Source: Paguma larvata (taxonomy: Eukaryota > Chordata > Mammalia > Carnivora > Viverridae). Taken from it: a stretch of 64,000 nt of DNA. The stretch lies in the NCBI GenBank assembly GCA_030068075.1, contig CM057828.1, positions 113,263,699 to 113,327,698 of the forward strand, written 5' to 3'. Positions 13,072 to 24,822 of the stretch are shown here, piece by piece (the first letter of the stretch is position 1; each line of letters opens with the position of its first letter). Under the pieces are notes generated by a model, which was not told where the DNA came from, searched no databases, and saw only the letters and a list, made by a program, of their open reading frames with translations. The position numbers were made by a program, and so were the translations under genes.

Positions 13072-13277
13072 GGGGCAACTGGGTGGCACAGTTGTTTTAA
13101 GGGTCCAACACTTGACTTTGACTCAGGTCATAATCTCACGGGTTTGAGACTAGGCCCCACATCGGGCTCTGTGCTGAGTATGAAGCCTGCTTGGGATTCT
13201 CTCTCTCCCTCTCCCTTGGCCCCTCCCCTGCATGTACTCACTCTCTCTCTCAATAAAATAAAATAAAGTATTTCTTG
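13072..13277 (+). mobile_element. Diverged SINEC, sense
   Basis: Head ggggcaactgggtggcacag, CT-rich middle, tail of AATAAA repeats. It ends about 180 nt from the exon at 13458. Confidence 0.85.
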
Positions 13278-13457
13278 AAAATGAGAGAGTCAGATAGTAA
13301 AAAAAAAATCATAAAATTTACCTCATTTCTTTATTAGCACATATGAGTATGACTTTTACTTAGTGTATATTAGTCAACTAACTCAGAATTTCACCAAATA
13401 AAAGCAAAAATGTATCGGAAATCTGAAACCCAAGGTAAAAAAGGTAATATAACTAAC

Positions 13458-13686
13458 CTTGGTCAAGTAAGTCTCCATGCTAGTATTTGAAGGCGTTGGG
13501 TTTGAGGGGGGGATGACTAAGTTTTCTCTAGGAGCAAGATTTCTATTGAGCACCAAATTATTTTTAAGAGTTCCAACAAAAGGTGGTTCCAGGACTGGAG
13601 TCACAGGAAGAGAGGTGAGGAAAGTTCTGTGCTGCTCTTTCTCCACCCGAAGTTGGGTGCTGATCTCTGCCAGTCTCTCATTAGCC
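13458..13686 (-). CDS. ANKRD26: ANKRD26-like exon, Pro-rich C-terminal segment
   Basis: 229 nt, acceptor CTTCACAG, donor ACCAAG|GTTAGT. It reads ANERLAEISTQLRVEKEQHR, then PVLEPPFVGTLKNNLVLNRN and APRENLVIPPSNPTPSNTSM. The coiled coil ends here in a Pro/Asn-rich stretch also seen in mammalian ANKRD26. Phase 2 in, phase 0 out. Confidence 0.9.
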
Positions 13687-14881
13687 CTGTGAAGATTAAA
13701 AAACACAAATGTATTTTGTTTTTACCCTAAATCATTCCTGACCGACTTATACTTTTTTAAGTTTCCATAATAGTAAATGGAATTTGCCATTTAACACTAA
13801 ACATGTGACAAACCACACCTCCTACATAAAATTATAGTTTTAAAATTGTTCTAAAGAAATACTTATGTTTCAAGGGGGATTCCTAACTAACAATTCAAAT
13901 TAGGGAAGGGAAAGAAATGGCTATCAGTGATGTACACAGCTTAACAAGGAATACTGGCCGTATTCTGGAATGGCTGTACTTACAAGATCCCTCAGGATGC
14001 CATTATACATACTTACATTTATTTAGTAAACCTGTTCACAGACATAAAAATAAGCAATCCCTCAAAGACCCTGTCAAGCATTTGCCTTCACCACTCTAGT
14101 ACATTCCACTTCTTATCTCAAAGAAACTGAGCATCTGACTCTGAGGAGTCCTTTAGATCAACAATCTCTAGGGGAGAAGTAGATGGCACAGGTGTGATCA
14201 GAAACCACTCAAACAGCTACAGAGGCAATTCCCTTAGAACCGTTAGCAAGGCCCTGGAGGTAGAATCTGCCCTTTCTGTCTTCAGCCTATTTAATAGGTA
14301 TGGTGCTATTTTTAGCCACTTTGGGAATTATACTACCCTTCAGCCCTATGTGCGTCTTTCCCAATTTCACATGTATGACTTGTGTAAAGTAGAAAAACTA
14401 TACAGCATAATTTGTCTCAAGGCCCACTCTAGTAATAATACCAACGATCACAATCAAGAAAATAAATTTACCAAGCTGCCAAGATGAGTGGTATTAGTAC
14501 TTGGACCTTATGGGTTAAAGATGTAATCTTCCAAAGCTAAACTCACTGACATTTCTATTTAGGGTAATTCTGACAAGCAATTTTATAATAATACGCTTCT
14601 AAATTAGAAAGCTTCAAACAATTAACTTAAAGACTAGGAGATCTGATTATAGAAAATATAACAGAGAAGTCGTGTAAAACCAAAAAAAAGGGGAAAAGTA
14701 CAACTGTCCTGGACTAACATTTCCAAAAGGCAAGTTCATTTATAAACATCATTTTCCAAAATTATACTATCTAGTTGGCTTTCACTTCCTACTCATCTCA
14801 TGATCGTGGCTCCACAAAAATTATGTTTTAGAGGCAAATTAATAAGCTAAATTTCCTTTCTATGATTCTGTTTTGACTTAC
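13687..14881. other. Intron, no repeat recognised
   Basis: Unique-looking intron between two coding exons. The frames at 13917 and 14194 are spurious by composition. Confidence 0.5.
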
Positions 14882-15099
14882 TCGTTCAACTTATTTGCCA
14901 ATGAGTTTCTAGCTTTTAATTCTTCTAGGTAGAGTTGCTGGTATTTTTCCAATTCTGTTTTATTAGAATCTTCTAAAGAAGTCTTCATTTTACAGAGTTC
15001 GGATTCTAGATCTTTAATTCTGAGTTCCATTTGACTTCTTATTGAAGCATTATAATTTTCTCTTAACAGCTCTAAGTTTTCTTGAGATGCTGCTTGTAT
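14882..15099 (-). CDS. ANKRD26: ANKRD26-like coiled-coil exon
   Basis: 218 nt, acceptor TTTCCTTTAG, donor AACGA|GTAAGT. It encodes IQAASQENLELLRENYNASI, then RSQMELRIKDLESELCKMKT and YQQLYLEELKARNSLANKLN, a strong family match. Phase 0 in, phase 2 out. Only about 15 nt of intron separate the acceptor from an L1 3' fragment (15114-15300), so most of the branch-point region is L1-derived. Confidence 0.9.
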
Positions 15100-15113
15100 C
15101 TAAAGGAAATTCG

Positions 15114-15300
15114 GGGACAAAAACATAAGAGACTCTTAAATATGAGAACGGACAGTGGGTTAGGGGAGGGATTATGGGAGGAGAAATGGGCTAAAGGGGT
15201 AAGGGGCATTAAAGTATCTACTCTTTAAATCATCGTTGCATATATGCTAACTAACTTGGATATAAACTCTAAAAAAAATTAATTAAAAAAAAGCAAATTA
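15114..15300 (+). mobile_element. L1 3' end fragment next to a splice acceptor
   Basis: 5'-truncated to its last about 150 nt (ataagagactcttaaatatg, then a G-rich block, then ctaactaacttggatataaa and poly(A)). Its start is about 15 nt upstream of the acceptor of the exon ending at 15099. Confidence 0.85.
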
Positions 15301-15770
15301 AAAGTATAATTTTAAAATAGTATTAAACTGAATAATTTTATTTGTTTCCTTTAGTTTTGAGTCAATGATTCAGACAGCAATTTTAAATGAAATAAAGCTG
15401 ACGTGTAAAATATTTATCATCAGTGTCAACTGAATGAAATCTGATTTATAAAGTTCAATCGTTCTTGTATTAGTATTAATGCAATCTGATAACTCAAATA
15501 ATAGAACCAATTAAAAAATTTTAAAACCTAATGATAAACTTAAAAATAATCCAAGTACCGTTCATTTTTAAATAATAATTTTTTCATTTCCTCTCAATTT
15601 AGTGAGAATAGTGATGAAAACTGAAATCTTTCAAGGGAGGCACAAATGCCTCCAGAAACCTACAAACCAAATTGCTATGAAGGAAGGAGAGGAAACTCCT
15701 ACAATACATATAACCAAAATGGAATCTGCAGTGAAATAAATTAAAGCACATTACAGATCAATAAATTAAC

Positions 15771-16061
15771 CTGTAAATATGGATTGAATTCCTGTAATTT
15801 TTCTACTGCATCCAGTCATGTTGTTTCCTCAATCTCCCGTTTATACTGTTCTACCTGTCTGTGTTGTACCCTATTCATTCCTATGAGACATTCGAGTTTT
15901 ATTAATTCTAGTTCCAACTTCTTTTTATTGCTCTCTAGTTTTTCACATTTCTTTTCTAACACTTTAATAGATAATAACACCTGTTGAAGAACTTGATTTT
16001 TTGCATCCACGTGTAGACATTTTGAAGATAGAGTTTCCAGTTTTGTTGTAAGGTCATCAAC
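15771..16061 (-). pseudogene. ANKRD26: ANKRD26-like exon with in-frame TGA
   Basis: 291 nt, 97 codons, as in the family; acceptor TTCATGCAG, donor TTACAG|GTTAAT. It starts VDDLTTKLETLSSKCLHVDA and continues with VLEKKCEKLESNKKKLELEL. At 15816-15818 a TGA stands where relatives have Arg (after ...YKREIEETT). The frame continues open beyond it as LDAVEKLQEFNPYLQ, which matches the family. It is therefore a point nonsense mutation (CGA to TGA is the likely path) with no indel in this exon. It lies in the region usually covered by the DUF3496-type domain of this family. Confidence 0.88.
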
Positions 16062-16134
16062 CTGCATGAAGAAAATAATATAGTTTGGAAGTGGAGTCAC
16101 AAGAGTCTAACTCAAAACTATCAAATTGTTTACA

Positions 16135-16225
16135 GATTTTACTTTTAAGTCATCTCTACACCCAGTGAGGGGCTTGAACTTACAACCTCAAGAGCAAGAC
16201 TAACTTAGCCAGACAGGCACTCAAA
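16135..16225 (-). mobile_element. Old SINEC fragment, antisense
   Basis: The pattern gaggggcttgaacttacaac...gccagacaggcactc corresponds to the tRNA part of a diverged SINE. Confidence 0.55.
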
Positions 16226-16899
16226 TTTTGAAATAATGTCATTTGCAATGTTATCGGTACCATAGTACAGTCTTAGAATGTGGAACCTTAAAGAACTCAG
16301 AAAATCAAGAGCAAACTTAGGGCATCGGGTGTTACTAAAACAGATCTTTGCTATCATTGTCTTTACTATACATTTGCACTTGATTTTGTACTTTTATTTT
16401 CTATGATTCTTTCATATCTTTCTTCCATGAAATAAGTCACCTTTTGGAGATACTCTCTTACCCCTTCCCCGAACTTAACACTCCACAATTTTTAAAGAAG
16501 TTTTAGCAATGTCATATTGACTTCTGTATATTTGAGTCGAAAAATGCTTCCCAAGAGAAGACTTTGAAAATAAGACTCTAATTAGTGGATCTAAAAATAA
16601 TGATCCTAAAGCCAGAAGACTTTTTCTGAACTACAAATGTTTTATGCTAATTTGAACTGCATTCCCAGGAGAAATGATTCTCAGGGTTAAGGAATCACAT
16701 CACCCAGTGTAAAAATTTAGTTAGCTGATCCATACAATTCTTTTGATCCAAACAAATATTTTAATTCAATATTGTTATCTTGTAATCCTTTGTTACTTTC
16801 TACAAAATAAAAGGTCATACTAAACAACAAAAAAGCAACAAATAATTGCTGGAGTTTCAGCAACAGAAGGACTTCCTTCCATTACATATGACTGGGAAG

Positions 16900-17395
16900 A
16901 CAAGGTGACTGGATGTGGTGGTTTTATAAATTCGTTGATATTTTTCTGGTGAAAATCCCTCCCCTTAAATATAAGCTGGCTTCAGTAACAGAATATGGAG
17001 AACTGCTGTGATTTTTAAGGGCAGGTTAGAAAATGTGATATAGCTTCCATAGGACTTTCTTTCTCTAGGGAAGCTCGCCCTTAGAACCCAGCCACCCCAT
17101 TGTGAGGAATCCCAGGCCACCTAGTGAGTCCTCATGTAGATATTCCAGCTGAGACTAGCTAACGTCCTAGCCAAAACCCAGCCTCAACGGCCAAAGACGT
17201 GCATGGACAAGCCTTCAGATGATTCTAGTCTGCAGCTGCCAGTTATCTCAGCTGATGCCAAATGAAGAAATGCGTTGCCCTACTCAGCCTTGCCTGAAAT
17301 AAAGATTGGTGACCAAGATAAATGCTGTTTTGAACCACTAGGATTTGAGGTGCTTTGTTATGCAGCAATAAATTACTACCACAAATACTGATATT
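16900..17395 (+). mobile_element. MaLR-like LTR remnant
   Basis: The 3' part reads gaaccactaggatttgaggt...ttatgcagcaataaattact, typical of MLT1-type LTR ends. Decayed, no coding capacity. Confidence 0.5.
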
Positions 17396-18745
17396 AAAAA
17401 TGGTGTGTCGCTATTTAAAAAACCCTAAAACTAAACCTGCTTTGAACCAGGAGGTCAGTGGAACCTGAAAGGATGTAGAAAAGAATAAGAATGAACCAAA
17501 AGGGCCTTCAAGAGACTCGTAGTGGAAACCTGATGGCCAGGGAAGAGGCTGACAGCAAGGGTTTCTAGGCAAGTGAAGAGAGTGACACTGGAGGAAATAC
17601 AAAGCACCTGACAGTTAAACTGATAGGAAAGATAAACTAAAGAAAGACTATTCAATAGAATATCTTTGACCCCAGGACTTACTGGGTTCAAGTCTCTGTT
17701 TCTCATTTACAGCCTCTCCACATGTTGAACTGTCAAATCATGCTAAAATAAAGAAATGGCTTTTGGGTTAAAAGAAAATCCAAGGTGCTACCAGAAAACA
17801 GAAGGATTTAAGGTGTGCCTCAAATTTCTTTAAGGACCTTAAGAGCATACGAATTTTTCTTCAAGTAGGTTCCATCCCCGACATGCGGCTTGAACTTATG
17901 ACCCAGACTGAGATCAAGGGTCACATGCTCTGCTCACGGAGCCAGCCAGGAGCCCCAAGTGTAGAAGAATTTTACAGACATTGTCACATAAGAGCTTCAC
18001 AGGAAAGCTGAAGTGAAAAGTTTATCTCAAAAAGACTTGGAAGAGTGGCTTTGTTGAAACAGTGCATGAAATCTAGTACTACTTACAGAAAATAAAAAAG
18101 TGAAGAGAATTATAGTAGCAAACCTATTTGCTAGCTTGGACTAAATGAGACCAAATAGTGCAAAATGAAAAGAGGCCTTTGGGTCTTAGAAGTCCCACAG
18201 GGAGGAAGCAGGACAAAAAAAAAAAAAAAAAAAAAAAAAACAGCTGCAAATACAGATCATTCCTTATGAAAAGGACGGAACCAAGGGCTCAAATAGGAAA
18301 GCAGAGAGACATGGAGAAGTATTCCCGTAGTTAGGACTAAGTCCTAACTTAAGAAGTGACAGCAGGCATCAGGCTATATTTCAACACTGTTATGGACTAG
18401 GGTGCTTCCCATCTTCTTTTTCTAAATGGGACAGTCTTTAGCAATTTACCAGAATGTTGCATTTGTGAGTGGCAGATACCTGTCTCTTTAATTCTGAAGT
18501 CTTCATATTGAGGGCACTTGCATTCAAGGGGCTATACTTTAGATATCATAACCCATGCACCTTATCCCCACTGCACCTGATTAAGAAGGTAAGATCTTGG
18601 ACTCAAGCCCTGAACCTGATGCCATGATAACTGAGACTTGTAGGAGGTATCAGGAGGAAGTTAATGCATTTATCAAATGGGAGGAATACAGAAATTTGTG
18701 GCCAGCAGGTAAATTATACTGTTTTTTAAATGTGTCCATAGGTTT
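17396..18745. other. Intron, possible MaLR internal remnant
   Basis: Lies between two LTR-like segments in the same orientation, so it may be degraded internal sequence of one old element. Contains an antisense SINEC remnant near 17860-17957 and a poly(A) run at 18217-18240. No gene seen. Confidence 0.35.
17860..17957 (-). mobile_element. Old SINEC fragment, antisense
   Basis: Ends ggagccagccaggagcccc, a diverged reversed SINE head. Confidence 0.6.
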
Positions 18746-19135
18746 TCAAAATTCATTCGATAAAAAGTAAAAGAAAAGAAGGCCATGGAACAACCTTAGT
18801 GACTTGCTCCTGATGAATAGAATATGCGAATATGATGCTGTGTGTATTCTAAGCCTAGGGGACAAAAGGCAGTACAGCTTCTGCCTTGCTCTGTAACTCA
18901 GGTTACTTACTTGGAATCTAGCCCCCCATCTAGTGAGGAAGCTCAGGCCACAAAGAGGGTCTAGGTTTGTCAGGGTAAGTGTTTCTGCTCCCTCCCGAAC
19001 TGAAGTCCCAAGCACAGCCAGCATCAACAACCAGACATGAGTGAACAAGTCTTCAAATGGTTCCAGCCCCAAACCTTTAGGATGCCCCACCTGTAGCTGA
19101 GTGGGGCACAGACAGGCTATCGTGGCAACACTTTT
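18746..19135 (+). mobile_element. MaLR-like LTR remnant
   Basis: Similar in order to the segment at 16900 (gaagctcaggccac...catcaacaaccagacatgag...caaatggttccagcccc). Likely the second LTR of the same old element. Confidence 0.45.
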
Positions 19136-19290
19136 CCTAACAGATTTGTGAACAGAAGAAATCTAAACTTTGGGGAGTTTGTTAAGAAAAAAACAAAAAA
19201 GATAAATTGAAAAGTGGAAGAAAAAAAAAAGAGGTAAGATACATAAAGTAATAGAGTAGAAACCGGTCTCTATTAAAGTGGGATGTAATA

Positions 19291-19514
19291 GGGGCGCCTG
19301 GGTGATTCAGTCGGTTAAGGGGCCGACTTCGGCTCAGATCATGATCTCACAGTCTGTGAGTTCCAGCCCTGCGTCGGGCTCTGTGCTGATGGCTCAGAGC
19401 CTGGGGCCTGCTTTGGATTCTGTGTCTCCCTCTCTCTCTCTGCCCTTCCCCTGCTCACGCTCTGTCTCTATGTCTCTCAAAAATAAATAAAAAAAAAAGT
19501 TAAAAAAAAAATTA
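19291..19514 (+). mobile_element. SINEC, sense
   Basis: Young copy: head ggggcgcctgggtgattcag, B-box-like gagttccagccctgcg, CT-rich block and A-rich tail. Confidence 0.95.
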
Positions 19515-19787
19515 GGGTGTAATAAATGTTAAGATTAATTTATTAACAACAAACAGTGCTAATGAGAAGAAGCAGATAACTAGAACAAGATGTAAGAAGT
19601 TTTTCTCTCAGTTCTTCCCCAGTTAGGATGATATTAGCTGTGCATTTTTTATATACGGCCTTTATTATGTTGAGGTATGTTTCCTCTAAACTTACTTTGT
19701 TGAGGGTTTTTATCAAGAATGGATGTTATAGTTTGATGGAAATGATAGTGCAAGGCACTGAATAAGAGACTAAAAGATTGACCAGGA

Positions 19788-19898
19788 GGGGCACCTGGGT
19801 GGCTCAGTCAGCTGAGCATTTAACTCAGGTCATGATCCCAGGGTCCTGGATCAAGACCCATGTCAGCCTCCACACTGAATGTGGAGCCTGCTAAAAAT

Positions 19899-19931
<33 letters not shown>

Positions 19932-20000
19932 TCTTCTACCCCTCTCCCCATTTCTGGATGCTCTAAAAAAATCATAAATAAAAATAAATAAATAAAACCT
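19788..20000 (+). mobile_element. SINEC, sense, with expanded (TC)n
   Basis: Head ggggcacctgggtggctcag. The CT-rich region contains an uninterrupted (TC)n run at 19906-19931. Confidence 0.93.
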
Positions 20001-21009
20001 TGAACAGATTACAGAAACAGGATTCTATCTTTCTGAACCTGACTTCACATTGAATCATGAGGTCAGCAAAGGCATAAGCTGGTGAAAGGGTCCTTCAAGA
20101 AGCAAAAACCTTTACAGGAGTAAAGTTAAATTCTACTACACTGACTTTTTATTAATACATAAGTGACTGGTAATTTGCAAGATAACTAGGAAAGAGTTTT
20201 CCTAAAATTTGATTTGGTATTGGAATAGAATAGACATATAGATCAATGTATTAAAATTGAGAATCTAAAAACAAACTCTCACATTATAGTGAACTGATTT
20301 CACCAAGGGCACCAGACAATAAAATAGAATAAGAGTAGTCTTCTTAACAAATGGTACTGAGACAAATGGATAGCCACATGCAAACTGATCAAATCAGACT
20401 TCTACCTCATAGCATATGTGCCAACTTAACTTCAAATCTAAGAGCTAAAATTATAAAACTCTTAGAAAAAAAGCATAGGTGTCTCTGTTTGTGACTGGAT
20501 TTGGCAATGGTTTCTTAGATTTGACACCAAAGGACAATAGCAGATTAAGTATATTTCATCCAAATTAAAAACTTGTATGCTTCAAATATCACTATCAAGA
20601 AAGTGAAAGGGCAAGCTACTAAATATGAGGAAATATCTGGAAATCCCATCTCTGATAAGGGATTTGTATTTAGGCTACTGAAATAACTCTCGCAATAATG
20701 AAAAGACAATCCAATACAAAAATGGGCAAAAGAATTGATTTGTTCTTTAAAGAAGATATAAAAATGCATAATAATCCAATAAAAAGAGAGATGTTCGACA
20801 TCACTATTATAAGAAAAATGCAAACAAAAAAACTACAAGATATCATTTCACACCCACTAGAACTACTAGAAGAAAAACAACAGGCAATGACAAACATTGG
20901 CAAGAATCAGGAAAAATGAGAACCCTCAAAACCTGCTGATGAAAAGTATAATGTTGCTGTCACTTAAGAAAAAGGTCTCCTAGTTCCTCAAAAAGGTGAA
21001 ACTTTAAAA

Positions 21010-21207
21010 AAAAGTTTTTTTTAATTATTTTAGAAAGAAAGAGTGCACAACTGGGGAAGAGGAACAGAGGGAGAGAGAAGGACAGATTCCCAACCAGGCT
21101 CCATGCTCAGAGCAGAGCCCAATGTGGGGCACAACCCTCAGATCATGACCTGAGTGAAATGAAGAGCCAGCCACTCAACCAGCTGAGCTGAGCCACCCAG
21201 GTGCCTC
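21010..21207 (-). mobile_element. SINEC, antisense, inside old L1
   Basis: Ends gccacccaggtgcctc. It splits the old L1; the flanks tcctcaaaaaggt and tcctcaaaaggtt are its target duplication. Confidence 0.9.
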
Positions 21208-21593
21208 TCCTCAAAAGGTTTAAAAAATAAAAACAAAGACAAAACCAAAAAGGTTTAACAGAGTTACCATTTGAACCAGCAATTCTCTTTATAGGTATAT
21301 ACCCAAGATAAATAAAAACATGTTCACATAAAAAGTTGTACATGTCTGTTCACAGTAACAATATTAATAGCCAAGAAGCAAAACAACCCAAAGGTCCATC
21401 AACTGATAAACGAATAAAAATATTGTGGTGTGTCCACACATGGAATATTATTCAGCAATAAAAAGAAATGAAGTACTGCCACATGCCACAATACATGAAC
21501 CTTGAAAACACTATGCAAAATGAAAGAAGGCTGTCATGAAGAACCACCTTGTGTGATTCCACAGATATGAAATATCTAAAACAGGCAAATCTA

Positions 21594-21823
21594 GGGGCGC
21601 CTGGGTGGCTCAGTCGGTTAAGCGTCCAACTTCGGCCCAGGTCATGATATCGCAGTCTGTGAGTTCGAGCCCCGCGTCGGGCTCTGTGCTGACAAGTCAG
21701 AACCTGGAGCCTGCTTCAGATTCTGTGTCTCCCTCTCTCTCTGCCCTTCTCCTGCTCATGTTCTGTCTCTATGTCCCAAAAATAAATAAACGTTAAAAAA
21801 ATTTTTTTTAAATAAAAAGAAAT
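21594..21823 (+). mobile_element. SINEC, sense, inside old L1
   Basis: Young copy (ggggcgcctgggtggctcag). Preceded by aaaacaggcaaatct, and followed at 21824 by the same word as target duplication. Confidence 0.95.
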
Positions 21824-21837
21824 AAAACAGGCAAATC

Positions 21838-23740
21838 ATGATGAAATCCATGATTTCAGCAAAGTTGCAGGATACAAAATCAATGTATAGACATCGGTGG
21901 CATTTCTATACACCAACAATGAAGCAGCAGAAAGAGAAAAAAGAAGCTAATCCCTTTCACAATTGCACCAAAAACCATAAAATACTTAGGAATATAAAAA
22001 ACTTATGAAGGAAATTGAGGAAGAGACAAGGAAATGGAAAAACATCCCATGCTCATGGATTGGAAGAATAAATATCGTTAAAAGCAATCTACACATTCAA
22101 TGCAATCCCAATCAAAATTGCACCAGCATTCTTCTCAAAGCTAGAGCAAACAATCCTAAAATTTGTATGGAACCACAAAACACCTCGAATAGCCAAAATA
22201 ATACTGAAGAATAAAACCAAGGCAGTAGGCATCACAATCCCAGACTTTAACCTTTACTACAAAGCGGTAGTCATCAAGACTGTATGGTATTGGCACAAAA
22301 ACAGACACATAGACCAATGGAATAGGATAGAAAACTCAGAAATGGACCCGCAAGTATATGGCCAACTAATCTTTGACAAAGTGGGAAAATGTATCCAATG
22401 GAAAAAAGACAGCCTCTTTAATAAATGGTGCTGGGAGAATTGGACAGCAACATGCAAAAGAATGAAACTAGACCACTTTCTTACACCACTCACAAAAATA
22501 AATTCTAAATGGATAAAAGATCTGAATGTGAGACAGGAAACCGTCAAAAGCCTAGAGGAGAAAGCAGGAAAAAGCCTCTTTGACCTAAGACGCACCAATT
22601 TCTTACTCGACACGTCTCCAAAGGCAAGGGAATTAAAAGCAAAGATGAACTATTGGGACCTCGTCAAGATAAAAAGCTTCTGCACAGCAAAAGAAACAAC
22701 CAACAAAACGAATAGGCAACCAACGGAATGGGAAAAGATCATCGCAAATGACATATCGGATAAAGGACTAATATCTAAAATCTATAAAGAACTTACCAAA
22801 CTCCACACCCGGAAAACAAACAACCCAGTGAAGAAATGGGCGGAAGATATGAATAGACACTGCTCCAAAGAGGACATTCAGATGGCCAACAGACACATGA
22901 AACGATGCTCAATGTCACTCATCATCAGGGAAACACAAATCAAAACCACACTGAGATACCACCTCACACCAGTCAGAGTGGCTAAAATGAACAAATCAGG
23001 AAACTATAGATGCTGGCGAGGATGTGGAGAAGTAGGCACCCTCCTACACTGTTGGTGGGAATGCAAACTGGTGCAGCCACTCTGGAAAACGGTGTGGAGA
23101 TTCCTCAAAAAAACGAAAATAGAGCTACCCTATGACCCAGCAATAGCACTGCTAGGAATCTACCCAAGAGACACAGGAATGCTGATGCATAGGAGCACGT
23201 GTACCCCAATGTTCATAGCAGCACTTTCGACAATAGCCAAATCATGGAAAGGGACCAAGTGCCCATCAACTGACGAGTGGATAAAGAAGATGTGGTACAT
23301 ATATACAATGGACTACTACTTGGCAATGAGAAAAAATGAAATCTGGCCATGTGTAGCAACATGGATGGAACTGGAGGGTATTATGTTAAGTGAAATAAGT
23401 CAGTCAGAAAAAGACAGATACCATATGTTTCCACGAATAGGTGGACTTTGTGAGACTAAGCAAAAACCAGGGGGAGGGGAAGAGGGGAAAGAAAGAAAAG
23501 ACACAGAGAGGGAGGGAGATAAAACATAAGAGACTCTCAAAGACTAAGAACAAACTGAGGGTGAGGGGGATGAGGGAGGGGGGAGAGGGGGTGACAGGCA
23601 TTAAAGAGGGCACATGTTGGGATGAACACTGGGTGTTATATGTAAACCAATTTGAAAATAAACTATTATAAAATTAAAAAAAAAAGAAAATAAACGATTA
23701 TAAATTTAAAAAAAGAAATAAATAAAAAAAATAAAAAAAT
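21838..23740 (+). mobile_element. Young 5'-truncated L1 (ORF2 C-terminal half)
   Basis: A 1.9-kb L1 with an open frame of 395 codons (22342-23529) for the ORF2 C-terminal part. This includes [20 protein letters not shown], the Cys-rich [18 protein letters not shown] motif and [20 protein letters not shown]. The G-rich 3' UTR and a composite A-rich tail to 23740 follow. Target duplication aaaacaggcaaatc lies at 21824-21837 and 23741-23754. It lacks endonuclease and reverse transcriptase domains, so it is dead. Its 3' end and downstream flank reappear inverted at 59563-61590. Confidence 0.95.
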
Positions 23741-23970
23741 AAAACAGGCAAATCTATAGAGGCAGAAAGAGGGTTGTGATTCCTTAGGGCTAAGAAGAGT
23801 CAGGAAGTGGAAACTGGCATTGGATGGCAGCTAAAGAGTACAGGATTTCTTTTTAGAGTGATGGAATGTTCTAAGATTGTGGTACTCTGAATATAACAAA
23901 AGGCACTGAACTGCATACTTTAAGTGAGAGAACTGCTTGTTAGATTCCTTATATCTCAATAAAACTATTC

Positions 23971-23993
23971 CCCCCCCCCCACCAAAAAAAAAA
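23971..23993. repeat. Homopolymer C run then A run
   Basis: About eleven C then a broken A run at the tail of the old L1. The same run is present in the inverted copy (60403-60418). Confidence 0.8.
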
Positions 23994-24199
23994 TGGTTTG
24001 GTGTTATGTACCAGTGTGCTGCTTGGCTTTAGATCATCAGCCAGGGTTCGATACATAAGAGAGTCAACAGTGTGGCCTTTTCACTAATTAAGACGTCAAG
24101 TATAAAATTAACAGAAAAATCTGTATTTCAGAGCTCCAAACACTGATTTATTTCCCACAATTAAGTGATTTTAGGTCCCAAAATTTGATTAAAAATTAC

Positions 24200-24326
24200 C
24201 TTATGTTTTAACCTATTAGTCTGAATATTCATTTCAATTTGATTGGTTAAATCTTCATGGAAACTAAGCTCTCCACTTTCATATTCATTTAACTTTCTTC
24301 TTGTCATTTTAAAGAGTTTCTTAAAT
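24200..24326 (-). CDS. ANKRD26: ANKRD26-like exon, duplicated in inverted copy at 60060
   Basis: 127 nt, acceptor TTTCTACAG, donor CATAAG|GTAATT. It reads FKKLFKMTRRKLNEYESGEL then SFHEDLTNQIEMNIQTNRLK HK, close to the family's FKNLLKMTRKKLNEYENGE segment. Phase 2 in, phase 0 out. A complete copy of this exon with both splice sites lies on the opposite strand at 60060-60186. This copy is taken as the original because its order within the gene is correct. Confidence 0.9.
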
Positions 24327-24822
24327 CTGTAGAAAGTATACAATGAGTTAGGTCCTTTAAGAGTAAATCTTTAATAATTATTTAAATAGATATTATATTC
24401 CATCATATAAACAAATCTGTAAATTATGGTCTCTCATCTGTCCCAATCTCACATTATTTGAGAGCATACTAACTAATTTATAATCTTGGGTAAAAAATAC
24501 AAAGAAAATTTTTATGACACACATGACAGTTAAAGGGTTACTATGGTAACTGTATTAAGAGATCTTATACATAAGTTATTAATATCCATTTCAGTAAGGC
24601 AACATAAAAAATTAATCCATTATTAAATATTGGCTATAAAGCAGAGACCAGGATTCAAGGTGAAGAAGAAAAGCAGTATACATACATGAATGTTTTAAAA
24701 AGGCATAAAACTACATTTTTGTACCTACTGACTGCAGTCTACAAGAAAAAAAGAAAATATAGAAAACATCAAAGGAGATCATTCAAAATAGAAAGAGAAA
24801 CAGGAAGGAAACATCTGAGTTG

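Larger units (their letters stand above)
20140..23992 (+). mobile_element. Old L1 ORF2 3' part, host of nested insertions
   Basis: Diverged L1 DNA at 20140-21009, 21215-21593 and 23741-23992 reads as one element. It runs from ORF2 through aggtccatcaactgataaac to the 3' UTR (ggttgtgattccttagggct) and an A-rich end after 23990. It is interrupted by an antisense SINEC, a sense SINEC and a young L1. Confidence 0.8.

Noticed and set aside
16900..19135. Possible full endogenous retrovirus between two LTR-like segments
   Set aside because: No gag, pol or env-like frame is visible, and the LTR assignment itself is only moderate; kept as separate remnants.
19291..19365. tRNA-like A and B boxes in SINEC heads, possible tRNA genes
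   Set aside because: They are the tRNA-derived 5' parts of SINEs, followed by CT-rich and A-rich SINE sequence; there is no separate tRNA gene.
22342..23529. 395-codon open frame, the longest in the window
   Set aside because: It is the C-terminal part of L1 ORF2 in a 5'-truncated young L1, not a host gene.
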